From: Bathymodiolus brooksi
Lineage: Eukaryota; Mollusca; Bivalvia; Mytilida; Modiolidae
DNA length: 64,000 nucleotides
Direction: 5' to 3'
NCBI GenBank assembly: GCA_963680875.1
Contig: OY804579.1
Location: 31,667,804 to 31,731,803 of the forward strand
Shown here: piece by piece, positions 22,867 to 35,799 of the stretch
How positions within the stretch are numbered: the first letter of the stretch is position 1
Layout of the letters: each line of letters begins with the position of its first letter
Program-made: the position numbers and the translations under genes
Notes under the pieces: model-generated
What the model saw: the letters and a program-made list of their open reading frames with translations, nothing else
Told to the model about the DNA's origin: nothing
Database searches by the model: none

Positions 22867-23037
22867 GCACTGGTTATACTGGTTGGACCTTCTGGACTGT
22901 TTGGGGACCATGTCTTATCAAAAACAATTCGGCAGACAAGAATTGTGAGGGGTACCAGACCAGGAAGCGAGATCATTACCACCATGGACACTGGGAAAAA
23001 GCACAGGAGCAATCCAAGTCTTGTTTCCTAACAGCAG
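22867..23037 (+). CDS. TSP1-like exon 1
   Basis: A 171-base exon between 'tcgtttcacag' and 'cagcag' plus a 'gtattt' donor, phase 1 at both ends, as usual for shuffled extracellular modules. It encodes TGYTGWTFWTVWGPC, with the W-x-x-W-x-x-W ladder of TSP1 modules (the Trp that are often C-mannosylated). 'CEGYQTRKRDH' follows, matching the Arg-layer strand. Only three Cys are present instead of six, so the module is degenerate or its disulphide pattern is reduced. The last 34 bases of the exon are the seed of the 57-bp minisatellite that follows. Confidence 0.8.
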
Positions 23038-23620
23038 GTATTTTATATAGCAGCTGATCACAGGAGCAATCTAAGTCTTGTTTCCTAACAGCAGGTATTT
23101 TATATAGCAGCTGATCACAGGAGCAATCTAAGTCTTGTTACCTAACAGCAGGTATTCTATATAGCAGCTGACCACAAGAACAATCTAAGTCTTGTTTCCT
23201 AACAGCAGGTATTTTATATAGCAGCTGATCACAGGAGCAATCTATGTCTTGTTTCCTAACAGCAGGTATTTTATATAGCAGCTAATCACAAGAGCAATCT
23301 AAGTCTTGTTACCTAACAGCAGGTATCCTATATAGCAGCTGATCACAGAAGCAATCTTAAATCTTGTTTCCTAACAGCAGGTATTCTATATAGCCGCTGA
23401 TCACAGAAGCAATCTATTTCTTGTTTCCTAAAAGCAGGTATTCTATATAGCAGCTGATCACAGGAGCAATCTAAGTCTTGTTTCCTAAAAGCAGGTATTC
23501 TATATAGCAGCTGATCACAGGAGCAATCTAAGTTTTGTTTCAACAGGTATTTTATATTGCAGCTGATCACAGGAGCAATCTAAGTTTTGTTTCAACAGGT
23601 ATTTTATATAGCAGCTGATA
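23004..23620 (+). repeat. 57-bp minisatellite seeded by the exon-1 splice donor (about 10 copies)
   Basis: Each unit contains the last 34 bases of the TSP1-like exon ('aggagcaatctaagtcttgt' ... 'cctaacagcag') followed by the first 23 bases of the intron ('gtattttatatagcagctga' and three more). The real exon end is the first unit. The last two units have lost about eight bases before the donor. So the intron starts with a ladder of copies of the authentic 5' splice site. Reading on from the exon reaches a TGA eight codons after the donor. Confidence 0.95.
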
Positions 23621-23924
23621 ATATTTAATAGCTTTACAGTTTACACTGATAGAGCCAGTTACACCCAGTCAGAGGTCATCCATTCTGTTTTGGCGATCTT
23701 TATAATGTCTTTCATAACTGCAGGCTTTATGGACTTTGAGTATACAAGGGAAATTGATGTAATTGAACACAATAAAAGTAATGGAAGAATGTTTGAGTAC
23801 TGTTCCTGATATCACATTAGCATTGAGATCACCACCAATAAGCATTCCTGATATCCAAAGATGAGCGAGAAAACATATCCTCTAACAGAGGAGTGCTACA
23901 CTCGTCTGTATGAAACGTAGATTG
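23621..23924. other. Intron DNA, no recognised feature
   Basis: Unique intronic sequence between the 57-bp array and a SINE. Confidence 0.5.
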
Positions 23925-24172
23925 ATTGATTTTTGGTGTTTTAACGCCACTTTCAGCAATATTTCAGCTATATCATGGCTATCAGTTTTAATAGTGGAAG
24001 AAGCTGGAGTACCAGAAGAGAACCACCGACTATGAGCAAGCAACCGGTAAACTTTATCACTTGCGGCTGCGAGTCGAGTGCACCCTTTTTGTAATTGAAC
24101 CCACGCCGTATTGGTGAAAGGCTTGTATGAGTTGTTAGGTAATCCAACTACCTAACTCATTGAGCCACCCGG
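23925..24172 (-). repeat. tRNA-derived SINE, minus orientation (copy 2)
   Basis: Same family as 11277-11551. On the minus strand it has a 'cccgggtggctcaatgag' head, the 'ctccagcttcttcca' body and the conserved tail ('gaaatattgctgaaagtggc'). Part of the B-box region is deleted relative to copy 1. It lies in the intron between TSP1 exons 1 and 2. Confidence 0.85.
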
Positions 24173-24472
24173 GTCCTTGTAACGTTGATCTTACCAGCAT
24201 AGTCCTAATATGTAATATCCTGGAGTAAGTTTGAAAACATCAAACAGGTAATCAGAAGTCGTTAATCAAAGGACATACAATACAATGGCCACATGAAAAA
24301 GGACAAAAAGACAAACAAAACAATACACAGAAAACTAATGATTGTCCCACACGAACCCCTTTAAAACCGAGGATGAATCAAGGTTCTTCGGGAGAGTAAG
24401 CAGAAACCACCCCTTTAACAAAATTGCATCTGATATTTTGAATTATCGTTAAAATGCCATTTATGTTTGTAG

Positions 24473-24634
24473 ATGTTGTCAATGGCAACTACACAACATG
24501 GACAGAATGGCAGGACTGTTCGGCCAATTGTTTTGGGAATACAAATAGATATCGATATTGTAATAATCCTACACCTTGTAATGGAGGAAAAGATTGTAGT
24601 GTCATTGGAGTTGATACACTGACAAAGCCATGTG
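24473..24634 (+). CDS. TSP1 exon 2
   Basis: A 162-base phase 1-1 exon between 'tttatgtttgtag' and a strong 'gtaagt' donor. It encodes a full-looking TSP1 module: 'NYTTWTEWQDCSANCFGNTN', then 'RYRYCNNPTPCNGGKDC', ending in 'VDTLTKPCG'. Six Cys are present, as expected for TSP1, with the WxxW motif and the Arg-x-Arg layer. NYT is a potential N-glycosylation site. Its first codon is completed by the last base of exon 1 to give Asp. The last 40 bases are the seed of the 63-bp minisatellite that fills the next intron. Confidence 0.92.
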
Positions 24635-27600
24635 GTAAGTATGTGTTGTAATAAGTATGTAGTGTGATTGGAGGTGATACACTGACAAAGCCATGTGGTA
24701 AGTATGTGTTGTAATAAGTCTGTAGTGTGATTGGAGTTGATACACTGACAAAGCCATGTGGTAAGTATGTGTTGTAATAAGTATGTAGTGTGATTGGAGT
24801 TGATACACTGACAAAGACATGTGGTAAGTATGTGTTGTAATACGTATGTAGTGTGATTGGAGGTGATACACTGACAAAGCCATGTGGTAAGTATGTGTTG
24901 TAATAAGTCTGTAGTGTGATATTTGAGTTGACACACTGACAAAGCCATGTGGTATGTATGTGTTGTAATAAATCTGTAGTGTGATTAGAGTTGATACATT
25001 GACAAAGCCATGTTGTATGTATGTGTTGTACTAAGCATGAAGCGTGATTGGAGGTGATACACTGACAAAGCCATGTGGTAAGTATGTGTTGTAATAAGTG
25101 TGAAGCGTGATTGGAGGTGATACACTGACAAAGCCATGTGGTAAGTATGTGTTGTAATATGTCTGTAGTGTGATTGGAGTTGATACACTGACAAAGCCAT
25201 GTGGTAAGTATGTGTTGTAATAAGTCTGTAGTGTCATTGGAGTTGATACACTGACAAAGCCATGTGGTAAGTATGTGTTGTAATAAGTCTGTAGTGTCAT
25301 TGGAGTTGATACACTGACAAAGTCATGTGGTAAGTATGTATTGTAATACGTCTGTAGTGCCATTGTAGTCGATGCACTGACAAAGCCATGTGGTATGTAT
25401 GTGTTGTAATAGTATGTAGTGCGATTGGAGTTGATACACTGGCAAAACCATGTGGTAACTATGTGTTGTAATAAGTCTGTAGTGTCATTGGAGTTGATAC
25501 ACTGACAAAGACATGTGGTTAGTATGTTTGTAATACGTATGTAGTGTGATTGGAGGTGATACACTGACAAAGACATGTGGTAAGTATGTGTTGTAATAAG
25601 TCTGTAGTGTGATATTTGAGTTGACACACTGACAAAGCCATGTGGTATGTATGTGTTGTAATAAATCTGCAGTGTTATTGGAGTTGATACATTGACAAAG
25701 CCATGCTGTATATATGTGTTGTACTAAGCATGAAGCGTGATTGGAGGTGATACACTGACAAAGCCATGTGGTAAGTATGTGTTGTAATAAGTGTGAAGCA
25801 TGATTGGAGTTGATACACAGACAAAGCCATGTGGTAAGTATGTGTTGTAATAAGTCTGTAGTGTGATTGGAGGTGATACACTGACAAAGACATGTGGTAA
25901 GTATGTGTTGTAATAAGTCTGTAGTGTGATATTTGAGTTGACACACTGACAAAGCCATGTGGTATGTATGTGTTGTAATAAATCTGCAGTGTTATTGGAG
26001 TTGATACATTGACAAAGCCATGCTGTATATATGTGTTGTACTAAGCATGAAGCGTGATTGGAGGTGATACACTGACAAAGCCATGTGGTAAGTATGTGTT
26101 GTAATAAGTGTGAAGCATGATTGGAGTTGATACACAGACAAAGCCATGTGGTAAGTATGTGTTGTAATAAGTCTGTAGTGTCATTGGAGTTGATACACTG
26201 ACAAAGTCATGTGGTAAGTATGTATTGTAATAAGTCTGTAGTGCCATTGGAGTCGATGCACTGACAAAGCCATGTGGTAAGTATGTGTTGTAATACGTAT
26301 GTAGTGTGATTGGAGGTGATACACTGACAAAGCCATGTGGTAAGTATGTGTTGTAATATGTCTGTAGTGTGATTGGAGTTGATACACTGACAAAGCCATG
26401 TGGTAAGTATGTGTTGTAATAAGTCTGTAGTGTCATTGGAGTTGATACACAGACAAAGCCATGTGGTAAGTATGTGTTGTAATAAGTTTGTAGTGTCATT
26501 GGAGTTGATACACTGACAAAGTCATGTGGTAAGTATGTATTGTAATAAGTCTGTAGTGCCATTGGAGTCGATGCACTGACAAAGCCATGTGGTAAGTATG
26601 TGTTGTAATAGTATGTAGTGTGATTGGAGTTGATACACTGACAAAACCATGTGGTAACTATGTGTTGTAATATGTCTGTATTGTCATTGAATTTGATACA
26701 CTGACAAAGCCATGTGATAAGTATGTGTTGTAATAAGTCTGTAGTGTCATTGGAGTTGATACACTGACAAAGACATGTGGTAAGTATGTGTTGTAATACG
26801 TATGTAGTGTGATTGGAGGTGATACACTGAAAAGTCCATGTGGTAAGTATGTGTTGTAATAAGTCTGTAGTGTGATATTTGAGTTGACACACTGACAAAG
26901 CCATGTGGTATGTATGTGTTGTAATAAATATGTAGTGTTATTGGAGTTGATACATTGACAAAGCCATGTTGTATGTATGTGTTGTATTAAGCATGAAGCG
27001 TGATTGGAGGTGATACACTGACAAAGCCATGTGGTAAGTATGTGTTGTAATAAGTGTGAAGCGTGATTGGAGGTGATACACTGACAAAGCCATGTGGTAA
27101 GTATGTGTTGTAATATGTCTGTAGTGTGATTGGAGTTGATACACTGACAAAGCCATGTGGTAAGTATGTGTTGTAATAAGTCTGTAGTGTCATTGGAGTT
27201 GATACACTGACAAAGCCATGTGGTAAGTATGTGTTGTAATAAGTCTGTAGTGTCATTGGAGTTGATACACTGACAAAGTCATGTGGTAAGTATGTATTGT
27301 AATAAGTCTGTAGTGCCATTGGAGTCGATGCACTGACAAAGCAATGTAGTAAGTATGTGTTGTAATAGTATGTAGTGTGATTGGAGTTGATACACTGACA
27401 AAACCATGTGGTAACTATGTGTTGTAATATGTCTGTAGTGTCATTGAAGTTGATACACTGACAAAGCCATGTGATAAGTATGTGTTGTAATAAGTCTGTA
27501 GTGTCATTGGAGTTGATACATTGACAAAGCCATGTTGTATGTATGTGTTGTACTAAGCATGAGGCGTGATTGGAGGTGATACACTGACAAAGCCATGTGG

Positions 27601-30600
27601 TAAGTATGTGTTGTAATAAGTGTGAAGCGTGATTGGAGGTGATACACTGACAAAGCCATGTGGTAAGTATGTGTTGTAATATGTCTGTAGTGTGATTGGA
27701 GTTGATACACTGACAAAGCCATGTGGTAAGTATGTGTTGTAATAAGTCTGTAGTGTCATTGGAGTTGATACACTGACAAAGACATGTGGTAAGTATGTGT
27801 TGTAATACGTATGTAGTGTGATTGGAGGTGATACACTGAAAAAGCCATGTGGTAAGTATGCGTTGTAATAAGTCTGTAGTGTGATATTTGAGTTGACACA
27901 CTGACAAAGCCATGTGGTATGTATGTGTTGTAATAAATCTGTAGTGTTATTGGAGTTGATACATTGACAAAGCCATGTTGTATGTATGTGTTGTACCAAG
28001 CATGAAGCGTGATTGGAGGTGATACACTGACAAAGCCATGTGGTAAGTATGTGTTGTAATAAGTGTGAAGCGTGATTGGAGGTGATACACCGACAAAGCC
28101 ATGTGGTAAGTATGTGTTGTAATAAGTCTGTAGTGTCATTGGAGTTGATACACTGACAAAGTCATGTGGTAAGTATGTATTGTAATAAGTCTGTAGTGCC
28201 ATTGGAGTCGATGCACTGACAAAGCAATGTAGTAAGTATGTGTTGTAATAGTATGTAGTGTGATTGGAGTTGATACACTGACAAAACCATGTGGTAACTA
28301 TGTGTTGTAATATGTCTGTAGTGTCATTGAAGTTGATACACTGACAAAGCCATGTGATAAGTATGTGTTGTAATAAGTCTGTAGTGTCATTGGAGTTGAT
28401 ACATTGACAAAGCCATGTTGTATGTATGTGTTGTACTAAGCATGAGGCGTGATTGGAGGTGATACACTGACAAAGCCATGTGGTAAGTATGTGTTGTAAT
28501 AAGTGTGAAGCGTGATTGGAGGTGATACACTGACAAAGCCATGTGGTAAGTATGTGTTGTAATATGTCTGTAGTGTGATTGGAGTTGATACACTGACAAA
28601 GCCATGTGGTAAGTATGTGTTGTAATAAGTCTGTAGTGTCATTGGAGTTGATACACTGACAAAGACATGTGGTAAGTATGTGTTGTAATACGTATGTAGT
28701 GTGATTGGAGGTGATACACTGAAAAAGCCATGTGGTAAGTATGCGTTGTAATAAGTCTGTAGTGTGATATTTGAGTTGACACACTGACAAAGCCATGTGG
28801 TATGTATGTGTTGTAATAAATCTGTAGTGTTATTGGAGTTGATACATTGACAAAGCCATGTTGTATGTATGTGTTGTACCAAGCATGAAGCGTGATTGGA
28901 GGTGATACACTGACAAAGCCATGTGGTAAGTATGTGTTGTAATAAGTGTGAAGCGTGATTGGAGGTGATACACCGACAAAGCCATGTGGTAAGTATGTGT
29001 TGTAATATGTCTGTAGTGTGATTGGAGTTGATACACTGACAAACCCATTTGGTAGCTATGTGTTGTAATATGTCTGTAGTGTCATTGAAGTTGATACACT
29101 GACAAAGCCATGTGATAAGTATGTGTTGTAATAAGTCTGTAGTGTCATTGGAGTTGATACACTGACAAAGACATGTGGTAAGTATGTGTTGTAATACGTA
29201 TGTAGTGTGATTGGAGGTGATACACTGACAAAGTCATGTGGTAAGTATGTGTTGTAATAAGTCTGTAGTGTGATATTTGAGTTGACACACTGACAAAGCC
29301 ATGTGGTATGTATGTGTTGTAATAAATCTGTAGTGTTATTGGAGTTGATACATTGACAAAGCCATGTTGTATGTATGTGTTGTACTAAGCATGAAGCGTG
29401 ATTGGAGGTGATACGCTGACAAAGCCATGTGGTAAGTATGTGTTGTAATATGTCTGTAGTGTGATTGGAGTTGATACACTGACAAAGCCATGTGGTAAGT
29501 ATGTGTTGTAATAAGTCTGTAGTGTCATTGGAGTTGATACACTGACAAAGCCATGTGGTAAGTATGTGTTGTAATAAGTCTGTAGTGTCATTGGAGTTGA
29601 TACACTGACAAAGTCATGTGGTAAGTATGTATTGTAATACGTCTGTAGTGCCATTGTAGTCGATGCACTGACAAAGCCATGTGGTAAGTATGTGTTGTAA
29701 TAGTATGTAGTGCGATTGGAGTTGATACACTGGCAAAACCATGTGGTAACTATGTGTTGTAATAAGTCTGTAGTGTCATTGGAGTTGATACACTGACAAA
29801 GACATGTGGTTAGTATGTTTGTAATACGTATGTAGTGTGATTGGAGGTGATACACTGACAAAGACATGTGGTAAGTATATGTTGTAATAAGTTTGTAGTG
29901 TGATATTTGAGTTGACACACTGACAAAGCCATGTGGTATGTATGTGTTGTAATAAATCTGCAGTGTTATTGGAGTTGATACATTGACAAAGCCATGCTGT
30001 ATATATGTGTTGTACTAAGCATGAAGCGTGATTGGAGGTGATACACTGACAAAGCCATGTGGTAAGTATGTGTTGTAATAAGTGTGAAGCATGATTGGAG
30101 TTGATACACTGACAGAGCCATGTGGTAAGTATGTGTTGTAATAAGTCTGTAGTGTCATTGGAGTTGATACACAGACAAAGCCATGTGGTAAGTATGTGTT
30201 GTAATAAGTCTGTAGTGTCATTGGAGTTGATACACTGACAAAGTCATGTGGTAAGTATGTATTGTAATAAGTCTGTAGTGCCATTGGAGTCGATGCACTG
30301 ACAAAGCCATGTGGTAAGTATGTGTTGTAATACGTATGTAGTGTGATTGGAGGTGATACACTGACAAAGCCATGTGGTAAGTATGTGTTGTAATATGTCT
30401 GTAGTGTGATTGGAGTTGATACACTAACAAAGCCATGTGGTAAGTATGTGTTGTAATAAGTCTGTAGTGTCATTGGAGTTGATACACAGACAAAGCCATG
30501 TGGTAAGTATGTGTTGTAATAAGTTTGTAGTGTCATTGGAGTTGATACACTGACAAAGTCATGTGGTAAGTATGTATTGTAATAAGTCTGTAGTGCCATT

Positions 30601-33600
30601 GGAGTCGATGCACTGACAAAGCCATGTGGTAAGTATGTGTTGTAATAGTATGTAGTGTGATTGGAGTTGATACACTGACAAAACCATGTGGTAACTATGT
30701 GTTGTAATATGTCTGTATTGTCATTGAATTTGATACACTGACAAAGCCATGTGATAAGTATGTGTTGTAATAAGTCTGTAGTGTCATTGGAGTTGATACA
30801 CTGACAAAGACATGTGGTAAGTATGTGTTGTAATACGTATGTAGTGTGATTGGAGGTGATACACTGAAAAGTCCATGTGGTAAGTATGTGTTGTAATAAG
30901 TCTGTAGTGTGATATTTGAGTTGACACACTGACAAAGCCATGTGGTATGTATGTGTTGTAATAAATATGTAGTGTTATTGGAGTTGATACATTGACAAAG
31001 CCATGTTGTATGTATGTGTTGTATTAAGCATGAAGCGTGATTGGAGGTGATACACTGACAAAGCCATGTGGTAAGTATGTGTTGTAATAAGTGTGAAGCG
31101 TGATTGGAGGTGATACACTGACAAAGCCATGTGGTAAGTATGTGTTGTAATATGTCTGTAGTGTGATTGGAGTTGATACACTGACAAAGCCATGTGGTAA
31201 GTATGTGTTGTAATAAGTCTGTAGTGTCATTGGAGTTGATACACTGACAAAGCCATGTGGTAAGTATGTGTTGTAATAAGTCTGTAGTGTCATTGGAGTT
31301 GATACACTGACAAAGTCATGTGGTAAGTATGTATTGTAATAAGTCTGTAGTGCCATTGGAGTCGATGCACTGACAAAGCAATGTAGTAAGTATGTGTTGT
31401 AATAGTATGTAGTGTGATTGGAGTTGATACACTGACAAAACCATGTGGTAACTATGTGTTGTAATATGTCTGTAGTGTCATTGAAGTTGATACACTGACA
31501 AAGCCATGTGATAAGTATGTGTTGTAATAAGTCTGTAGTGTCATTGGAGTTGATACATTGACAAAGCCATGTTGTATGTATGTGTTGTACTAAGCATGAG
31601 GCGTGATTGGAGGTGATACACTGACAAAGCCATGTGGTAAGTATGTGTTGTAATAAGTGTGAAGCGTGATTGGAGGTGATACACTGACAAAGCCATGTGG
31701 TAAGTATGTGTTGTAATATGTCTGTAGTGTGATTGGAGTTGATACACTGACAAAGCCATGTGGTAAGTATGTGTTGTAATAAGTCTGTAGTGTCATTGGA
31801 GTTGATACACTGACAAAGACATGTGGTAAGTATGTGTTGTAATACGTATGTAGTGTGATTGGAGGTGATACACTGAAAAAGCCATGTGGTAAGTATGCGT
31901 TGTAATAAGTCTGTAGTGTGATATTTGAGTTGACACACTGACAAAGCCATGTGGTATGTATGTGTTGTAATAAATCTGTAGTGTTATTGGAGTTGATACA
32001 TTGACAAAGCCATGTTGTATGTATGTGTTGTACCAAGCATGAAGCGTGATTGGAGGTGATACACTGACAAAGCCATGTGGTAAGTATGTGTTGTAATAAG
32101 TGTGAAGCGTGATTGGAGGTGATACACCGACAAAGCCATGTGGTAAGTATGTGTTGTAATATGTCTGTAGTGTGATTGGAGTTGATACACTGACAAACCC
32201 ATTTGGTAGCTATGTGTTGTAATATGTCTGTAGTGTCATTGAAGTTGATACACTGACAAAGCCATGTGATAAGTATGTGTTGTAATAAGTCTGTAGTGTC
32301 ATTGGAGTTGATACACTGACAAAGACATGTGGTAAGTATGTGTTGTAATACGTATGTAGTGTGATTGGAGGTGATACACTGACAAAGTCATGTGGTAAGT
32401 ATGTGTTGTAATAAGTCTGTAGTGTGATATTTGAGTTGACACACTGACAAAGCCATGTGGTATGTATGTGTTGTAATAAATCTGTAGTGTTATTGGAGTT
32501 GATACATTGACAAAGCCATGTTGTATGTATGTGTTGTACTAAGCATGAAGCGTGATTGGAGGTGATTCGCTGACAAAGCCATGTGGTAAGTATGTGTTGT
32601 AATAAGTGTGACGCCTGACTGGAGGTGATACACTGACAAAGCCATGTGGTAAGTATGTGTTGTAATATGTCTGTAGTGTGATTGGAGTTGATGCACTGAC
32701 AAAGCCATGTGGTAAGTATGTGTTGTAATAAGTCTGTAGTGTCATTGGAGTTGATACACTGACAAAGCCATGTGGTAAGTATGTGTTGTAATAAGTCTGT
32801 AGTGTCATTGGAGTTGATACACTGACAAAGTCATGTGGTAAATATATATTGTAATAAGTCTGTAGTGCCATTGGAGTCGATGCACTGACAAAGCCATGTG
32901 GTAAGTATGTGTTGTAATAGTATGTAGTGTCATGGGAGTTGATGCACTGACAAAACCATGTGGTAACTATGTGTTGTAATATGTCTGTAGTGTCATTTGA
33001 AGTTGATACACTGACAAAACCATGTGATAAGTATGTGTTGTAATAAGTCTGTAGTGTCATTGGAGTTGATACACTGACAAAGCCATGTGGTAAGTATGTG
33101 TTGTAATAAGTCTGTAGTGTCATTGGAGTTAATACACTGACAAAGCCATGTGGTAAATATGTATTGTAATAAGTCTGTAGTGCCATTGGAGTCGATGCAC
33201 TGACAAAGCCATGTGGTAAGTATGTGCTGTAATAGTATGTAGTGTCATGGGAGTTGATACACTGACAAAACCATGTGGTAACTATGTGTTGTAATATGTC
33301 TGTAGTGTCATTGAAGTTGATACACTGACAAAGCCATGTGATAAGTATGTGTTGTAATAAGTCTGTAGTGTCATTGGAGTTGATACACTGACAAAGCCAG
33401 GTGGCAAGTAGGTGTTGTAATAAGTATGTGGTGTCATTGGAGTTGATACCCTGACAAACTTTGTGTTAAATATGTGTTGTAATAAGTATGTAGTGTGATT
33501 GGAGCTAATACGCTGACAAAGCCATGTGGTATGTATGTGTTGTAATAAATAATGTAGTGTGATTGGAGTTGATACACTGATAAAGCCATGTGATAAGTAT

Positions 33601-35033
33601 GTGTTGTAATAAGTCTGTAGTGTTATTGGAGTTGATACACTGACAAAGCAATGTGGTAAGTATGTGTTGTAATAAGTATGTAGTGTGATTGGAGTTGATA
33701 CACTGATAAAGCCATGTGGTAAGTATGTGTTGTAATAAGTCTGTAGTGTCATTGGAGTTGATACACTGACAAAGCCATGTGATAAGTATGTGTTGTAATA
33801 AGTCTGTAGTGTCATTGGAGTTGATACACTGACAAAGCCAGGTGGTAAGTATGTGTTGTAATAAGTATGTGGTGTCATTGGAGTTGATACCCTGACAAAC
33901 CTTGTGTTAAATATGTGTTGTAATAAGTATGCAGTGTGATTAGAGTTGATACACTGGCAAAGACATGTGATAAGTATGCGTTGTAATAAGTATGTAGTGT
34001 GATTGGAGTTGACACACTGACAAAGCCATGTGGTAAGTATGTGTTGTAATAAGTATGTAGTGTGATTGGAGTTGATACACTGACAAAGCCATGTGATAGG
34101 TATGTGTTGTAATAGGTATGTAGTGTCATTGGAGTTGATACACTGATAAAGCCTTATGTTAAATATGTGTCGTAATAAGTATGTAGCGTAATTGGAGCTA
34201 ATACGCTGACAAAGCCATGTGGTATGTATGTGTTGTAATAAGTATGTAGTGTGATTGGAGTTGATACACTGATAAAGCCATGTGGTAAGTATGTGTTGTA
34301 ATAAGTCTGTAGTGTCATTGGAGTTGATACACTGACAAACCTTGTGTTAAATATGTGTTGTAATAAGTATGTAGTGTGATTGGGGCTAATACGCTGACAA
34401 AGCCATGTGGTATGTATGTGTTGTAATAAATATGTAGTGTGATTGGAGTTGATACACTGACAAAGCCATGTGATATGTATGTGTTGTAATAAGTATGTAG
34501 TGTGATTGGAGTTGATACACTGACAAGGCCATGTGGTAAGTATGTGTTGTAATAAGTATGTAGTGTGATTGGAGTTGATACACTGACAAAGACATGTGGT
34601 AAGTATGTGTTGTAATAAATCTGTAGTGTGATTGGAGTTGATGCACTGACAAAGCCATGTGGTAAGTATGTGTTGTAATAAGTATATAGTGTGATTGTAG
34701 TTGATACACTGACAAAGACATGTGGTATGTATGTGTTGTAATAAGTATGTAGTGTGATTGGAGTTGATACACTGACAAAGCCATGTGGTAAGTATGTGTT
34801 GTAATAAATCTATAGTGTGATTGGAGTTGATACACTGACAAAGCCATGTGATAAATAGGTGTTGTAATAAGTATGTAGTGTGATTGGAGTTGATACACTG
34901 ACAAAGCCATGTGATAAATAGGTGTTGTAATAAATCTGTAGTGTGATTGGAGTTGATACACTGACAAAGCCATTTGTTAAATATGTATTGTAATAAGTAT
35001 GTAGTGTGATTAGAGTTGATAAAATGACAACGT
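24595..35033 (+). repeat. 63-bp minisatellite seeded by the exon-2 splice donor (about 165 copies)
   Basis: The unit is 40 bases of exon 2's 3' end ('tgtagtgtcattggagttga' then 'tacactgacaaagccatgtg') plus 23 bases of intron starting 'gtaagtatgtgttgtaata'. The genuine exon end is the first unit. The copy number is array length divided by 63. Most copies keep a strong 'gtg/gtaagt' donor, and others read gtatgt, gtaact or ataagt. Minus-strand open frames of up to 346 codons arise because 63 is a multiple of three and are not genes. Larger blocks are duplicated at spacings of 4,037 bp (for example 26938 and 30975) and 883 bp (27504 and 28387). Confidence 0.97.
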
Positions 35034-35039
35034 CATGTA

Positions 35040-35330
35040 TGAATTATCTGTATTTATTTACGTATACTGGTGTCCAACACGATTTCCATATCAGATGATC
35101 ATCGTCTCGTTTTACACTAACATGACGAGTGTCACATGTGGAGCAGGAACTACTAATCCTTCCGGAGCACTTGAGTTCATCACCTGGTTTTAGTGGGCTT
35201 CGGTTTGCTAGATCGTTGTTTGTTCTTTTGCCCTTTTTCGCTTGACCATTGTATTGTCTGTCCTTATCCGATTTACGACTCTTTATTCTCCCGTTGTTAT
35301 CTTCAAATATTTAATGTCTTGTAGGTGTGT
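35040..35330 (+). repeat. Mussel-type dispersed repeat
   Basis: Contains 'gagtgtcacatgtggagcag', 'cttccggagcacttgag' and 'tttagtgggcttcgg', followed by 'tttgcccttttt' and 'tccgatttacgactc' segments. I recognise this order from a repeat abundant in Mytilus genomes (established knowledge, not a search). It lies directly after the 63-bp array in the same intron. Confidence 0.7.
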
Positions 35331-35613
35331 GTGAGATGAGCTAAAAGTAATGTCTAATAAATAGGTGATGAAAGAAAATAATGTCACATTGATTGGTGAT
35401 GAAATCAAATAATTTGCCCTAGATGCGAGATCAGATAACATAAATTGTTCGTGTTGTCGAATGAAGCAAATCTTCTTGTATAATGGATGCACATCTACTA
35501 TTCGCTGTAATGTATGTTCGGACAACAGCAATCCAATTCAAGTTTCTTTTGTAAATGTTTTTGACTAACTCATGACGTGCATTCCGTGTTATTGTTTCTC
35601 CTGTAACATATAG

Positions 35614-35799
35614 GACCTGTAGATGCCGGTTGGTCAGAATGGGGATGGTGGAGTAACTGTGATATCCCTGAAAATAATAACAAGACATCTATCTATGGAA
35701 CTGGCACTCATAACAGAATTCGAACATGTACCAATCCAGTGGAAATTTGTGGAGGCGCTCATTGTGAAGGGGCTAACAATGAAACTGACCTTTGTAAAG
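35614..35799 (+). CDS. TSP1 exon 3
   Basis: A 186-base phase 1-1 exon between 'ctgtaacatatag' and 'gtaaat'. It encodes 'PVDAGWSEWGWWSNC', a strong TSP1 Trp ladder. An insertion with 'NNNKTSIYGTGTHN' follows, then 'RIRTCTNPVEICGGAHC' and 'NNETDLCKG'. Five Cys are visible. The second of the usual CSxxC pair is replaced by the inserted segment, so the fold is typical but one disulphide is altered. Two N-glycosylation sequons (NKT, NET). It follows the minisatellite-filled intron, so correct splicing requires the true exon-2 donor to be chosen across about 11 kb. Confidence 0.92.

Noticed and set aside
24415..34973. Many minus-strand open frames of 70-350 codons
   Set aside because: Repeat translations of the 63-bp array, antisense to the TSP1 gene. 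Rows of identical frames simply mirror the duplicated blocks.
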